Both the position numbers and the translations under genes were made by a program. From positions 10,386 to 74,385 of the forward strand of contig NZ_JAVRHT010000019.1 of NCBI RefSeq assembly GCF_031846415.1: a DNA stretch of 64,000 nucleotides. The letters are read 5' to 3'. This document shows, in pieces, positions 33,962-41,266 of this stretch. The first letter of the stretch is position 1. Every line of letters starts with the position of its first letter. The stretch comes from Rubrivirga litoralis. GTDB lineage: Bacteria; Bacteroidota; Rhodothermia; Rhodothermales; Rubricoccaceae. The notes under the pieces were generated by a model. It was not told the DNA's origin, searched no databases, and worked only from the letters and a program-made list of their open reading frames with translations.

Positions 33962-34812
33962 GAGATCGTCCCCCGGCGACGGTCAGCCGTAACCACGCCG
34001 CCACCCGCGGCCCGGACCTGTCGCCACACCGCGAACCCCGACAGGATCGTCCGCTCCCAGTCGGCCGCCGTCCGGTCGGCCACCTCCAGGTGCGCCGTCA
34101 TCGCCCGGACCGTCCGAAGCAGGTCGTCGTCCACGCTCTCGACGCCCTCGTAGAAGTTGCGGTCGCGGGCGTGCGACCACACGAGTGCCACGACGCCCTC
34201 CTCGATGGCCGCGGCCCGCCCGCCGTCCTCGACCTCGTCGGCGAGCGTGTCGCTCTTCCGCTTCCGGCCCAGGATCGCCCGGATGCACGGCGACCACCCC
34301 AGCACGGCCGCGTTCGCAAGGTGGAACACGTCGTGGAAACGGTACCCGTCATCATCGCGGGCGTTGTCGGTCAGCGTCGCGCCCATCTGCTCCCCGTCCA
34401 CGTGCGCCATCATCGCGGGGCCGTCCGGCGTCTCGACGTCCTCCAGCACCGCCTCCACCACGGCCGGGAGCCGCTCGTGTTCCTCGTATCCCTCGTCGAG
34501 CGGCGACGGCGGCACCCGCCTCTCGGACCACCGCGCCCGGTTCTTCTCCAGGTTCTGCGCCGCCACCTCACCCAGGTCGAGGCCGTGGCGACGCGCCACC
34601 CCGGCCACGTACCACAGGAGGTCCCCCAGCTCCTCGGCCACGCGGCCCTCGAACGCCCCGTACGCTTCGCCGTCGCGGAGCCGCTTCTTCTGCTCGGTCA
34701 CGAGCTCGCCCACCTCCCCGGCCAGGCCGAGGAGCGCCACCAACAGGCCGCGCTCGTCGTCGTCCACGAAGTCGGTCTCGGCGGCTCGCCGCTGGTAGTC
34801 AGAGAGGGTCAT
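33925..34812 (-). CDS. MazG-type nucleotide pyrophosphohydrolase with MazG_C-like domain
   Basis: Protein of 295 aa. The N-terminal half is an all-alpha NTP pyrophosphohydrolase with EVGE (33-36) and EELGD (60-64) metal-binding pairs in LAGEVGELVTEQKKR and VAEELGDLLWYVAGV. The C-terminal half matches the MazG_C type: DNARDDDGYRFHDVFHLANA, AVLGWSPCIRAILGRKRKSD and AAIEEGVVALVWSHA. It would hydrolyse (d)NTPs or modified nucleotides to monophosphates; substrate unknown. It starts 13 bases after the HMUDK-like gene and is last in a six-gene coupled operon. Association with thymidylate-synthase-like and HMUDK-like genes suggests nucleotide editing. Confidence 0.82.
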   Translation of the reverse strand: MTLSDYQRRAAETDFVDDDERGLLVALLGLAGEVGELVTEQKKRLRDGEAYGAFEGRVAEELGDLLWYVAGVARRHGLDLGEVAAQNLEKNRARWSERRVPPSPLDEGYEEHERLPAVVEAVLEDVETPDGPAMMAHVDGEQMGATLTDNARDDDGYRFHDVFHLANAAVLGWSPCIRAILGRKRKSDTLADEVEDGGRAAAIEEGVVALVWSHARDRNFYEGVESVDDDLLRTVRAMTAHLEVADRTAADWERTILSGFAVWRQVRAAGGGVVTADRRRGTISYSPLPEAELAA

Positions 34813-34825
34813 CGCTCGTCGGGGT

Positions 34826-35803
34826 CTAGGCGGACGCGATCCGCTCGTTGAGGTCCCACTTCGGGGGGAAGAAGTAGTCGAGGGGGGCCGGGGTCGGGGC
34901 GTACTTCTGCTTGATCCGGGTCCGCCCCCCAACGCCCTCGGCGCGGGGGTGGACCACCCGGGCGTACTTGTCCACCTCGCAGTACAGGTTCTGGCAGTCG
35001 ATAAGCTGGAGCCGACGGCCCCACAGGCTCTCGAACGCGACGCCCGCCCGCTCGAACGCCTCCTCCTGCATATCGGCCGTCCACCGAATGAGGTCGGCCC
35101 CGTCCCAGTCGCCCGCGTCGGCAAAACACTTCCGGAGCCCGCTCCGCGCGCCTGGACCGGGCACCACGAACTCCATCTCGTTGAAGTCCACGACCTCGCT
35201 GTAGTTCACGTCGGTCACAAACTGGTACGCGAGAAAGTCCCCGATCGTCGGGTACCCGCGGAGCAGGGCGTACGCCGCTCCCAGGTCCGGTGCCTCCTGG
35301 AGCTTCCGCGCGATCCCGTCGTCCATCATCGCCTCCAAGAGCGCGAGGTGGTTCCGGTGCTTCCGGACGTAGCCGAACGACCGGCCCCCCGGCGGCATGA
35401 TGTACGCCCCGTTGTAGATGCTCCCCCGGGCCGAGGCCTCCGTGAGCACGCGGTCGTAGCGCTCGGCTGAGAACCCCGCGTACGTGACCGCCCCGAGCGC
35501 GCCCTCTAGCGCCTCCCACGTCTCGATCTTGTTGAACAGCTTGAACAGGAGCACCCGGAACACCACCTCCTCGGCGCTCTCCGGCAGGTCGCCCCGGTAA
35601 ATCACGTGGCGGATGAGGTATTGGCTCGTCCGGTCCGACGCGCGGTAGGCGTTCGTGAACTTGTACGTGCGCAAGACGGCGTCGGCCGTCCACGGGGCCG
35701 TCTCGCCCCGCCAGCGCCTGAAAAACACGGCCTGGCGCTCCGCCGCGAACTGCCAGTACGTCCTGAACACCTCCGTCGGCCGAGGGGCCTCGGAAAACAC
35801 CAT
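34826..35803 (-). CDS. HMUDK helical-domain protein (5-hmdU kinase / thymine-pyrophosphorylase-like)
   Basis: Protein of 325 aa resembling the helical domain known from phage 5-hydroxymethyl-dU DNA kinases and alpha-glutamyl/putrescinyl-thymine pyrophosphorylases. Signature: VFRTYWQFAAERQAVFFRR (12-30) and PWTADAVLRTYKFTNAYRAS (37-56) followed by DRTSQYLI. The rest is helical with ARSGLRKCFADAGDWDGADL and a C-terminal CQNLYCEVDKYAR. No P-loop is visible, so a pyrophosphorylase or DNA-glycosylase-like role is more likely than kinase. ATG 35803 begins just before the conserved region; a TTG at 35929 would add 42 unconserved residues. It lies between the thymidylate-synthase-like and MazG genes. 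Confidence 0.68.
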   Translation of the reverse strand: MVFSEAPRPTEVFRTYWQFAAERQAVFFRRWRGETAPWTADAVLRTYKFTNAYRASDRTSQYLIRHVIYRGDLPESAEEVVFRVLLFKLFNKIETWEALEGALGAVTYAGFSAERYDRVLTEASARGSIYNGAYIMPPGGRSFGYVRKHRNHLALLEAMMDDGIARKLQEAPDLGAAYALLRGYPTIGDFLAYQFVTDVNYSEVVDFNEMEFVVPGPGARSGLRKCFADAGDWDGADLIRWTADMQEEAFERAGVAFESLWGRRLQLIDCQNLYCEVDKYARVVHPRAEGVGGRTRIKQKYAPTPAPLDYFFPPKWDLNERIASA

Positions 35804-35941
35804 GACCGTAGGTGCCCCCCGCTCGGCGGAGCAGAGAACGGGGCGAGAGGACAGGTCGAGGGCAGTCTGCACAGGGGGGGACGGCAAGGGCTCCCCAAGG
35901 TAGCCAGTCCCCGCCGACGCCCGGCTCAAGATGCGCGCGCG

Positions 35942-36784
35942 TCATGTCGTCACCTCGCCCAGGGCCGATCCGACCGCTTCCACAAGGGGCCGCAGGCGCG
36001 TTTTCGTCGTGTTCCCCAGCTTCTCGACTCCGACGAACACGGAGAGCCGTCCCACGTCCAGCCCCATCTCCCCGGCCATGAACGCCGCGAGCTGGCGGAG
36101 CCCCAGCAGGTTGCCATACGCCTTCCGAACAAGCTGCTGCGTCGCGTAGAACGCGCTCGTGTGGAGCACCCCCGCCCGAACGTCCGGCTCGAACGTCATG
36201 TGCTGCAAGCACGGAAACGGCAGGTACGGACCCGGCGTGTGGTCCCGCACCGGGTCGAAGATCCCAACCTGGAGCTTGATCCGTTGGACCCCCTGACGTC
36301 GCCCGTCGCGGACCTCCAGGCCCCGCTCGTACAGCCGCAGCACGGTCTCGAGCTGGTTCCCCTCGTCGGGGAGGCCCCCGACAGTCGGCTCGCCCGTCGC
36401 GGGATCGAGGTCGAACCCGACCATGCGGGCAAAGTAGATCCCCCGCCGGTTCGCTGGGCTCGCCTTGACAAACCGCGGCAGCGCCCGCCGGTACCCAGCG
36501 AAGAAGGCAGTCCTTCCCTTGGACCCGTAGATCCGCCAGATCGACTCGGGAAATACGGTCCACGCCACGTCCTCGACGCTCGTCTGTTTCTCTGCTCGAA
36601 GAAAGTCGTCGAGGGCCTCTCGGATCGCGGGGTCCTCGCCCGCGCCCCCATCCACCACGAACAAGAGCGGCGACCGCTCTCCCCCGGTCCCCGGCTCGGA
36701 CAGCGCCAGGAGCGCCCGGCCCCACACGGCCCCGACGGTGCCCCCCGTAAACACGTGGCCCTCAGCGAAATCAGACCCGGTCAT
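35942..36784 (-). CDS. Thymidylate-synthase-like deoxypyrimidine (hydroxy)methyltransferase homologue
   Basis: Protein of 280 aa with a ThyA-like fold. The nucleophile region is LPFPCLQHMTFEPDVRAG with Cys192 at the expected place, followed by a helix/loop like the dUMP-binding part (YATQQLVRKAYGNLLGLRQL, AAFMAGEMGL). The N-terminal half is divergent, and classical ThyA motifs for dUMP phosphate (RS..D) are not obvious. It probably acts on a pyrimidine nucleotide but not as the housekeeping enzyme. Start ATG 36784 overlaps the ImmA stop (ATGA). Paired downstream with the HMUDK-like protein, as in phage thymine-hypermodification pathways. Confidence 0.62.
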   Translation of the reverse strand: MTGSDFAEGHVFTGGTVGAVWGRALLALSEPGTGGERSPLLFVVDGGAGEDPAIREALDDFLRAEKQTSVEDVAWTVFPESIWRIYGSKGRTAFFAGYRRALPRFVKASPANRRGIYFARMVGFDLDPATGEPTVGGLPDEGNQLETVLRLYERGLEVRDGRRQGVQRIKLQVGIFDPVRDHTPGPYLPFPCLQHMTFEPDVRAGVLHTSAFYATQQLVRKAYGNLLGLRQLAAFMAGEMGLDVGRLSVFVGVEKLGNTTKTRLRPLVEAVGSALGEVTT

Positions 36785-37653
36785 CGGATCACCCCGGCCG
36801 GAGCCCGCTCGCCCTTCGGGCCGTGCCGGTCGGCGGCCAGACCCTCGTACCCCGGCGCGGTCACGCGGACCGACACCTCGCACCCTCCCACCGCCAGCGG
36901 CCACTCTCCGGGGTACAGCGCCCGGACCAGCGGCCCGTGCACGGTCCGCCCCTCGACGTCCAGCCCGTCGGCCTCGGTTTCCGCCTCGCCCAACGTCAAC
37001 ACTAGTCCGCCCGCGACCACGTCGTACGCCCGCTTCCGCCCGCTCTCCGAGACCACGGTCAGCTCAGGGGCGGGGTGTCCAGGCGCGATCTGTCCCCGGA
37101 TGCGCTTCGGGGTATGCCGCGCGAGCCCATCCGCACGGTCCCGCGAAAGCACCCCGGCCGAGTAGACGAGGTGCGTCAGGAGCGTCCGGTACCCCACCCC
37201 GAACTCGCTCGCGACCGCGTAGACCTCAAAGACCGTCGGCTCCGCCGGATCGGCCCCCAGCGCCCGGAACGCCTGGAGCACCCCGACCTCAGGCATCAAC
37301 AGGTGCCCGGCAAACACGTCGGCCAGGAACTCGTCCGGGTCGTCGAACGGCCGCCGCCCCACCACGTCGTCGGCGCGCACGCCATGGCCGAAGGCGTGGT
37401 GCCCCAGCTCGTGCGCGCACGTGTACCGCTGACGCGGCCCCGGACGCTCGGCGTTGACCAGCACCGACGGGACCCCTCTGTTTGGCGAGTACAAGCCCTC
37501 CGCCTGCATTGCGAGGTACCGGACCTTGACGCCGACATCCGGCGCGGCGGCCACGTCGAACGGGCACACCGGGTCCCAGGCCCCCACTCGGGCGTCGCGG
37601 CGGACCTGGACAGCGGCCTCGAGGGCCTGGCGGGCGAGGGCAGTCCGGTTCAC
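36781..37653 (-). CDS. ImmA/IrrE-family metallopeptidase
   Basis: Zinc metallopeptidase of 290 aa. The catalytic helix is RYTCAHELGHHAFGHG (HELGH at 81-85), with a downstream EFLADVFAGHLLMP that supplies the third ligand. ImmA/IrrE proteins usually cleave a cognate XRE-type repressor, and the gene directly upstream is an XRE regulator. The GTG start at 37653 overlaps its stop as GTGA. The C-terminal 130 residues (after RGQIAPGHPAPELTVVSESG) form an extra domain not typical of short ImmA. Likely function: releasing repression of this operon upon a signal, inferred from context. Confidence 0.88.
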   Translation of the reverse strand: MNRTALARQALEAAVQVRRDARVGAWDPVCPFDVAAAPDVGVKVRYLAMQAEGLYSPNRGVPSVLVNAERPGPRQRYTCAHELGHHAFGHGVRADDVVGRRPFDDPDEFLADVFAGHLLMPEVGVLQAFRALGADPAEPTVFEVYAVASEFGVGYRTLLTHLVYSAGVLSRDRADGLARHTPKRIRGQIAPGHPAPELTVVSESGRKRAYDVVAGGLVLTLGEAETEADGLDVEGRTVHGPLVRALYPGEWPLAVGGCEVSVRVTAPGYEGLAADRHGPKGERAPAGVIR

Positions 37654-37961
37654 GTCCCCGCGCGCATGCTCGTGAGGACGGCGATCACCCGGTCCAGGTC
37701 GTCCGAGTCCAGCTTGCCCAGCGCCCGCGCCGCAAGCTGGACGCGCTCGTCGGCCTCCTCCCCGAGCAGCCACGACGTGCTCACATCGTAGGCCTCGGCA
37801 AACCGTCGAAGCTCCTCGGCCGAGACCCGCCGACGCCCCGCCTCGATCTCGGAGATCGTCGGCCGGTGCATGTCGAGCCGCTCAGCGGCCTGCTTCTGGG
37901 TCAGCCCGGCCCTCTTTCGTGCCGTGCGGAGCTGAGTGGGGAGAGGGGAGGTGTCAGGCAT
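37650..37961 (-). CDS. XRE-family helix-turn-helix regulator
   Basis: DNA-binding protein of 103 aa. The HTH_3 domain covers about residues 9-66 (LRTARKRAGLTQKQAAERLD, HRPTISEIEAGRRRVSAEEL, AEAYDVSTSWLLGEE), with a short helical tail that may be the target of the ImmA peptidase encoded next. It starts inside the end of the carrier-protein-like gene (8-base overlap) and overlaps the ImmA gene by four bases, so the three are translated together. The palindrome ACCATCTGGT at 38284-38293, upstream of the operon, is a candidate operator. Confidence 0.9.
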   Translation of the reverse strand: MPDTSPLPTQLRTARKRAGLTQKQAAERLDMHRPTISEIEAGRRRVSAEELRRFAEAYDVSTSWLLGEEADERVQLAARALGKLDSDDLDRVIAVLTSMRAGT

Positions 37962-38268
37962 TGGGGAGGAGAGAAGGGGAAGCGGTGCCGTTCGTGCTGG
38001 GCAACTGAGCGATCTCGAAGAGCCGTTCGGCGACCTCGTCCAGGGTCGCTCCGCGCCGCCCCCGAACGAACACGTTCTCGGACGTCGGGATCGGCAGGCC
38101 CAACCGGTACGCCAGCTCGCTCGTCGAGAACAGGAGCTGGGCGCTCGTCACGCCCGCGAGGTCCGTCGCAGGCCGCACCGAGCCCGACGAGGGCACCGAG
38201 GCCCCGTTGGCCTCGGCCACCTCGCCGACGACGTCGGCTACACATGCGCGGATCGTGGAACGGGTCAC
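37954..38268 (-). CDS. Acyl-carrier-protein-like small protein
   Basis: Protein of 104 aa that resembles an acyl/peptidyl carrier protein. A first helix (TIRACVADVVGEVAEANG) is followed by the loop VRPATDLAGVTSAQLLFSTS, where Ser42 sits where ACPs carry the phosphopantetheine-accepting Ser (usually DSL, here TSA), then ELAYRLGLPIPTSENVFVRG and a final helix GATLDEVAERLFEIA. The GTG start is at 38268. It is first gene of the operon, and a holo-ACP synthase gene flanks the operon's other end, which strongly supports the carrier role. What acyl or aminoacyl group it carries is unknown. Similarity is by pattern only, so confidence is moderate. Confidence 0.6.
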   Translation of the reverse strand: MTRSTIRACVADVVGEVAEANGASVPSSGSVRPATDLAGVTSAQLLFSTSELAYRLGLPIPTSENVFVRGRRGATLDEVAERLFEIAQLPSTNGTASPSLLPNA

Positions 38269-38332
38269 GGGATGACTTGTCTTACCATCTGGTCAGATTA
38301 TATTACGCGCAGTCAACGCCCCTGTCAAGCCC
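38269..38332. promoter_or_regulatory. Divergent AT-rich regulatory region with palindrome
   Basis: A 64-base AT-richer spacer between the carrier-protein operon (minus) and the zinc-ribbon gene (plus). It contains ACCATCTGGT (38284-38293), an ACCA/TGGT palindrome, followed by CAGATTATATTACG, a plausible -10-type sequence. A likely binding site for the XRE protein of the operon; inferred from position. Confidence 0.5.
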
Positions 38333-39121
38333 ATGCCCCCCGACGACGCCCGCTGGCTCCCCCTCGCACCCGCTCCCGACGCGGGCGGCACGCTCTCGGT
38401 CTACTACGCCGACGCCCTCGCGGCCGTCCCCGTCCGCGAGATCACCCGCCTCGGCGACAACAAGGCCGACCCGAATATCGAGACGGGCACCTACGGCCTC
38501 TTCTCGACCTGCGGGCGTCGCCCACGCTCAGGCATCGTCCGCGACCGCCGCCGCTTCCTCTTCTTTACCTCCGCCTGGGGCGGCGGGCGCGTGCTGGCCG
38601 GGTACTACCGCCTCGGCTGGTACGCCTACACCACGTCGCAGGCAACGCGCGACTACGCCCTCGCGGCTGAGACCGTTCGGTTCGATGCCGACCCGCTCTC
38701 CCTCGCCACCATCGACGACCGGCTCGGCACGGATTACAACCGCTTCTTCCGGAGCACGCGCACCCTCTCCGGCGACGAGGCCGCCCGCCTCGCCGACCTC
38801 CTCGACGGCCGCCCCGACGGCACCGACCACTACCTCGATGAGATCGACCGGCTCGAACGGTTCAACCGCTGCTACGGCGGCCACCGCTACAACGGCTGGG
38901 GCCGCGACGAGCCCTTCACCTGGGCCGCCGCCGACGCCCGCCTGGCCGACGGTCCCCCGACTGGAGCCAGCACGGTCTCGAACGCCTCGCCCTCGGGCTG
39001 GTGGGCTTGCACCGCCTCGAACTGCGCCCACGCCTTCGAGAACCGCTCCCGCCTCCGCGTCTGCCCCTCGTGCGACGCCGCGGGCACTCTCGCCCCGCTC
39101 GAAGAGGCTCCCGACTCCTAA
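38333..39121 (+). CDS. Hypothetical protein with C-terminal zinc-ribbon-like motif
   Basis: Unrecognised protein of 262 aa. A beta-rich region includes PNIETGTYGLFSTCGRRPRS, RRFLFFTSAWGGGRVLAGYY and RLGWYAYTTSQATRDYALAA. The C-terminus has paired cysteines in SGWWACTASNCAHAFENRSR and RLRVCPSCDAAG, which fits a zinc ribbon that could bind nucleic acid or protein. It is 18 bases upstream of a TIR-like gene on the same strand, so the two probably form an operon. Its promoter region is shared with the divergent carrier-protein operon. No function is proposed beyond possible sensor or partner of the TIR-like protein. Confidence 0.65.
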   Translation: MPPDDARWLPLAPAPDAGGTLSVYYADALAAVPVREITRLGDNKADPNIETGTYGLFSTCGRRPRSGIVRDRRRFLFFTSAWGGGRVLAGYYRLGWYAYTTSQATRDYALAAETVRFDADPLSLATIDDRLGTDYNRFFRSTRTLSGDEAARLADLLDGRPDGTDHYLDEIDRLERFNRCYGGHRYNGWGRDEPFTWAAADARLADGPPTGASTVSNASPSGWWACTASNCAHAFENRSRLRVCPSCDAAGTLAPLEEAPDS

Positions 39122-39139
39122 CCCCCCCCACACACACCG

Positions 39140-39652
39140 ATGGCCCGAGGCATCTTCATCTCCTACCAGCGCCAGGACGTCAACCGCGCGCGCGGCTTCA
39201 ACCTCATGAAGCACAGCCAGTACGTCGACGTCAACTTCCGAGGCCGACACCTCCTCACCCCGGTCAACTCCCGGAACCCCAGCTACATCAAGAGCTGCGT
39301 CAACAAGCAGATGCACGGGACTTCCGTCACGGTCGTCCTCCTCGGCGAGAAAACGCATCAAAGCAACTGGGTCGCCTGGGAGATCGCCCAGAGCATCAAG
39401 CGCGGCAACGGCGTCGTCGCCATGCGGCTCAAGGACCAGCACGCCCCGCTCCCCTCGAACTCCGAGGTCTCGCGACTCCTCCGCCAAGCGGGGGCCGAGG
39501 TCCTCCCGTGGAACCCCCACGGCGTCGACCGCGCCATCGAGCGGGCCTTCCGCGCCTCCGGCCGCGCGAGCGCCATCGCCAACCGCTCCTCGCGCACCGC
39601 CCGGTCCGGAGGTGCCCTCGCTGGCGGCGGCGGGCAAGGGTGCAATCGGTAG
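39140..39652 (+). CDS. TIR-like (ThsB/DUF1863-type) protein
   Basis: Protein of 170 aa with a TIR-like fold similar to Thoeris ThsB. First strand and loop GIFISYQRQDVNRARGFNLM, then IKSCVNKQMHGTSVTVVLLG and KTHQSNWVAWEIAQSIKRGN followed by VVAMRL. In Thoeris, such proteins sense infection and make a cyclic ADP-ribose-type signal from NAD+. A typical ThsA (SIR2-SLOG or TM-SLOG) is not adjacent; the nearest partner is the zinc-ribbon protein upstream. The C-terminal 40 residues are low-complexity. A second TIR-like gene of the same type is at 44012. Confidence 0.75.
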   Translation: MARGIFISYQRQDVNRARGFNLMKHSQYVDVNFRGRHLLTPVNSRNPSYIKSCVNKQMHGTSVTVVLLGEKTHQSNWVAWEIAQSIKRGNGVVAMRLKDQHAPLPSNSEVSRLLRQAGAEVLPWNPHGVDRAIERAFRASGRASAIANRSSRTARSGGALAGGGGQGCNR

Positions 39653-39683
39653 ACTCACGCTCTGAACTCTCAGCCTCCTCCAT

Positions 39684-40346
39684 ATGGCATTCGCCTCGTC
39701 ACAGACGATTAAAGCCGCTCACAGAGCGAACTCCAGTGATAACTGGTGGATCTCTCCCTTTAGGGAGGAGAAGGTCAAGCACGGGGCTTACGAACTAGCA
39801 GTAGGGCCTGAGATGGTGTCTACCGGAGACCAAGGCATCAAGACACTCAGCCACCGGAGCGCGAAGGAGGGATGGCCGCTCGGCGAGTCCTTCGTCGTGA
39901 AGCCAGGTCAGTTAGCCATAATGATCACTGAAGAAATCATCCGAATGCCCAGCAATAGGATTGGTTTCATATCTGTAAAAGCTGGATCTAAGCTAGAGGG
40001 ACTGGTCAACGTTTCCGGATTTCACGTGGACCCCGGGTGGTTTGGCAGGCTGAAGTTCTCAGTATACAATGCGGGGTCAGAAGAGTACGTTGTAAGAATA
40101 GGCGAGCCTCTGTTCATGATATGGTTTTCTGAGTTCGACCGAGAGGTTAGTGACCCTTACGGAAAGGGGGGGGCTCACTACGGTCAGACTCAGATAGGGG
40201 CAGACGACGCACAGAAGCTGACGAAGCGGCTACCCTCTCCAATAGATCTAGAAAAGAAGCTCAACCGGCTTCTCTTGTACGCCCCCATCATCATCACTGT
40301 GGCAACAGCGGTTCTCGTCGTGTTGCTCAGGATCTTGCTCGGTTGA
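39684..40346 (+). CDS. Membrane-anchored dCTP-deaminase/dUTPase-superfamily protein
   Basis: Protein of 220 aa. The main domain (about 30-155) has the trimeric dUTPase/dCTP-deaminase pattern: FVVKPGQLAIMITEEIIRMP, GFISVKAGSKLEGLVNVSGF, then HVDPGWFGRLKFSVYNAG and RIGEPLFMIWFSEFD. A C-terminal TM helix (about 197-219) would anchor it to the membrane, unusual for housekeeping forms. It is visibly AT-richer than all neighbours (AAATCATCCGAATGCCCAGC-type codons), a sign of recent transfer. dCTP deaminases are known phage-defence effectors; defence here is inferred. The stop overlaps the start region of the hydrolase gene, suggesting coupling. Confidence 0.72.
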   Translation: MAFASSQTIKAAHRANSSDNWWISPFREEKVKHGAYELAVGPEMVSTGDQGIKTLSHRSAKEGWPLGESFVVKPGQLAIMITEEIIRMPSNRIGFISVKAGSKLEGLVNVSGFHVDPGWFGRLKFSVYNAGSEEYVVRIGEPLFMIWFSEFDREVSDPYGKGGAHYGQTQIGADDAQKLTKRLPSPIDLEKKLNRLLLYAPIIITVATAVLVVLLRILLG

Positions 40347-40348
40347 CG

Positions 40349-41263
40349 ATGCCTCACGTCACGTTCATCCATGGCATCGCCAACAAACCGCCCGCTGGGG
40401 CCCTCCACGACCTCTGGCTCCGGGGCCTTTCGCTCGGCGGGCTCAACCTCCCCGGCCAGGGAGTCACCTCAACGATGGTCTACTGGGCCGACGTCCTCCA
40501 CGCCGCCCCGCGCGACCCGTTCGCGCCCACCGATGAATCGCTCTCGGAGACGGAGTTGGGCGAGGGGACCCACGGCCCAGAGATCCCACACGAGTTCGAC
40601 TCGGCCGAGGAGCGCGCGTTCGTCGAGGGGCTGGCCGCCAAGCTGGCGCTCGCCGACGACGAGGACGCCCCAGCATTCGTCCCCGCCGACCCGGCGCTGG
40701 AGCGCATCCCCATCCCTTGGCTCCTCAAACAGCGGATGATGCGAGTGCTCCTTCGCGACGCCCACCACTACCTCTTTGACGCTGAGCACGAGCCGCGCCC
40801 CGGCACCCGCTACCGTGTCCAGACCGAGATCCGCCGCCGGACCCTCGACGCCCTCCAAAGTGCCCCGGCCTCCGGCCCCCACGTCGTCGTCGCCCACAGC
40901 CTCGGCTCCGTCATCGCCTACGACGTCCTCCAGCGCGTCGCCGACGCCCCGGCCATTGACGCGCTCCTCACGCTCGGTAGCCCGCTCGGCATCGACGAGG
41001 TCCAAGACCGACTCCAGCCCGGGTGGACCCGCGCCGACGGGTTCCCCACCCGCACCGTCCGCACGCGCTGGGTCAACGTGTTCGACCCGATCGACCTCGT
41101 CTGCCTCCTCGACCCCCGCCTCTCCAACGACTTCCGCCGCGACGGGGCCGCCGTGGTCGAGGACCTCTCCGTCACGAATGCCGGGTCGTGGCGTCACAGC
41201 TACGAGAAGTACGCGGGCCAACCAGCGCTCACGGCCCGCCTCGCCGACCTCCTCCGGGACTGA
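40349..41263 (+). CDS. Alpha/beta hydrolase, defence-associated type
   Basis: Alpha/beta-hydrolase-fold enzyme of 304 aa. VTFIHGIANKPPAGALHDLW provides the oxyanion-type N-terminal loop, VVVAHSLGSVIAYDVLQRVA holds the nucleophile elbow (H-S-L-G), and VNVFDPIDLVCLLDPRL with GSWRHSYEKY probably supplies the acid and His. It could act as an esterase or lipase-like effector. ATG 40349 follows the previous stop by two bases. The GTG of the TRAFs-binding/trypsin-like protease follows after three bases, so hydrolase and protease form a tight pair, a pattern seen in predicted bacterial conflict systems. Confidence 0.8.
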   Translation: MPHVTFIHGIANKPPAGALHDLWLRGLSLGGLNLPGQGVTSTMVYWADVLHAAPRDPFAPTDESLSETELGEGTHGPEIPHEFDSAEERAFVEGLAAKLALADDEDAPAFVPADPALERIPIPWLLKQRMMRVLLRDAHHYLFDAEHEPRPGTRYRVQTEIRRRTLDALQSAPASGPHVVVAHSLGSVIAYDVLQRVADAPAIDALLTLGSPLGIDEVQDRLQPGWTRADGFPTRTVRTRWVNVFDPIDLVCLLDPRLSNDFRRDGAAVVEDLSVTNAGSWRHSYEKYAGQPALTARLADLLRD

Positions 41264-41266
41264 CCC

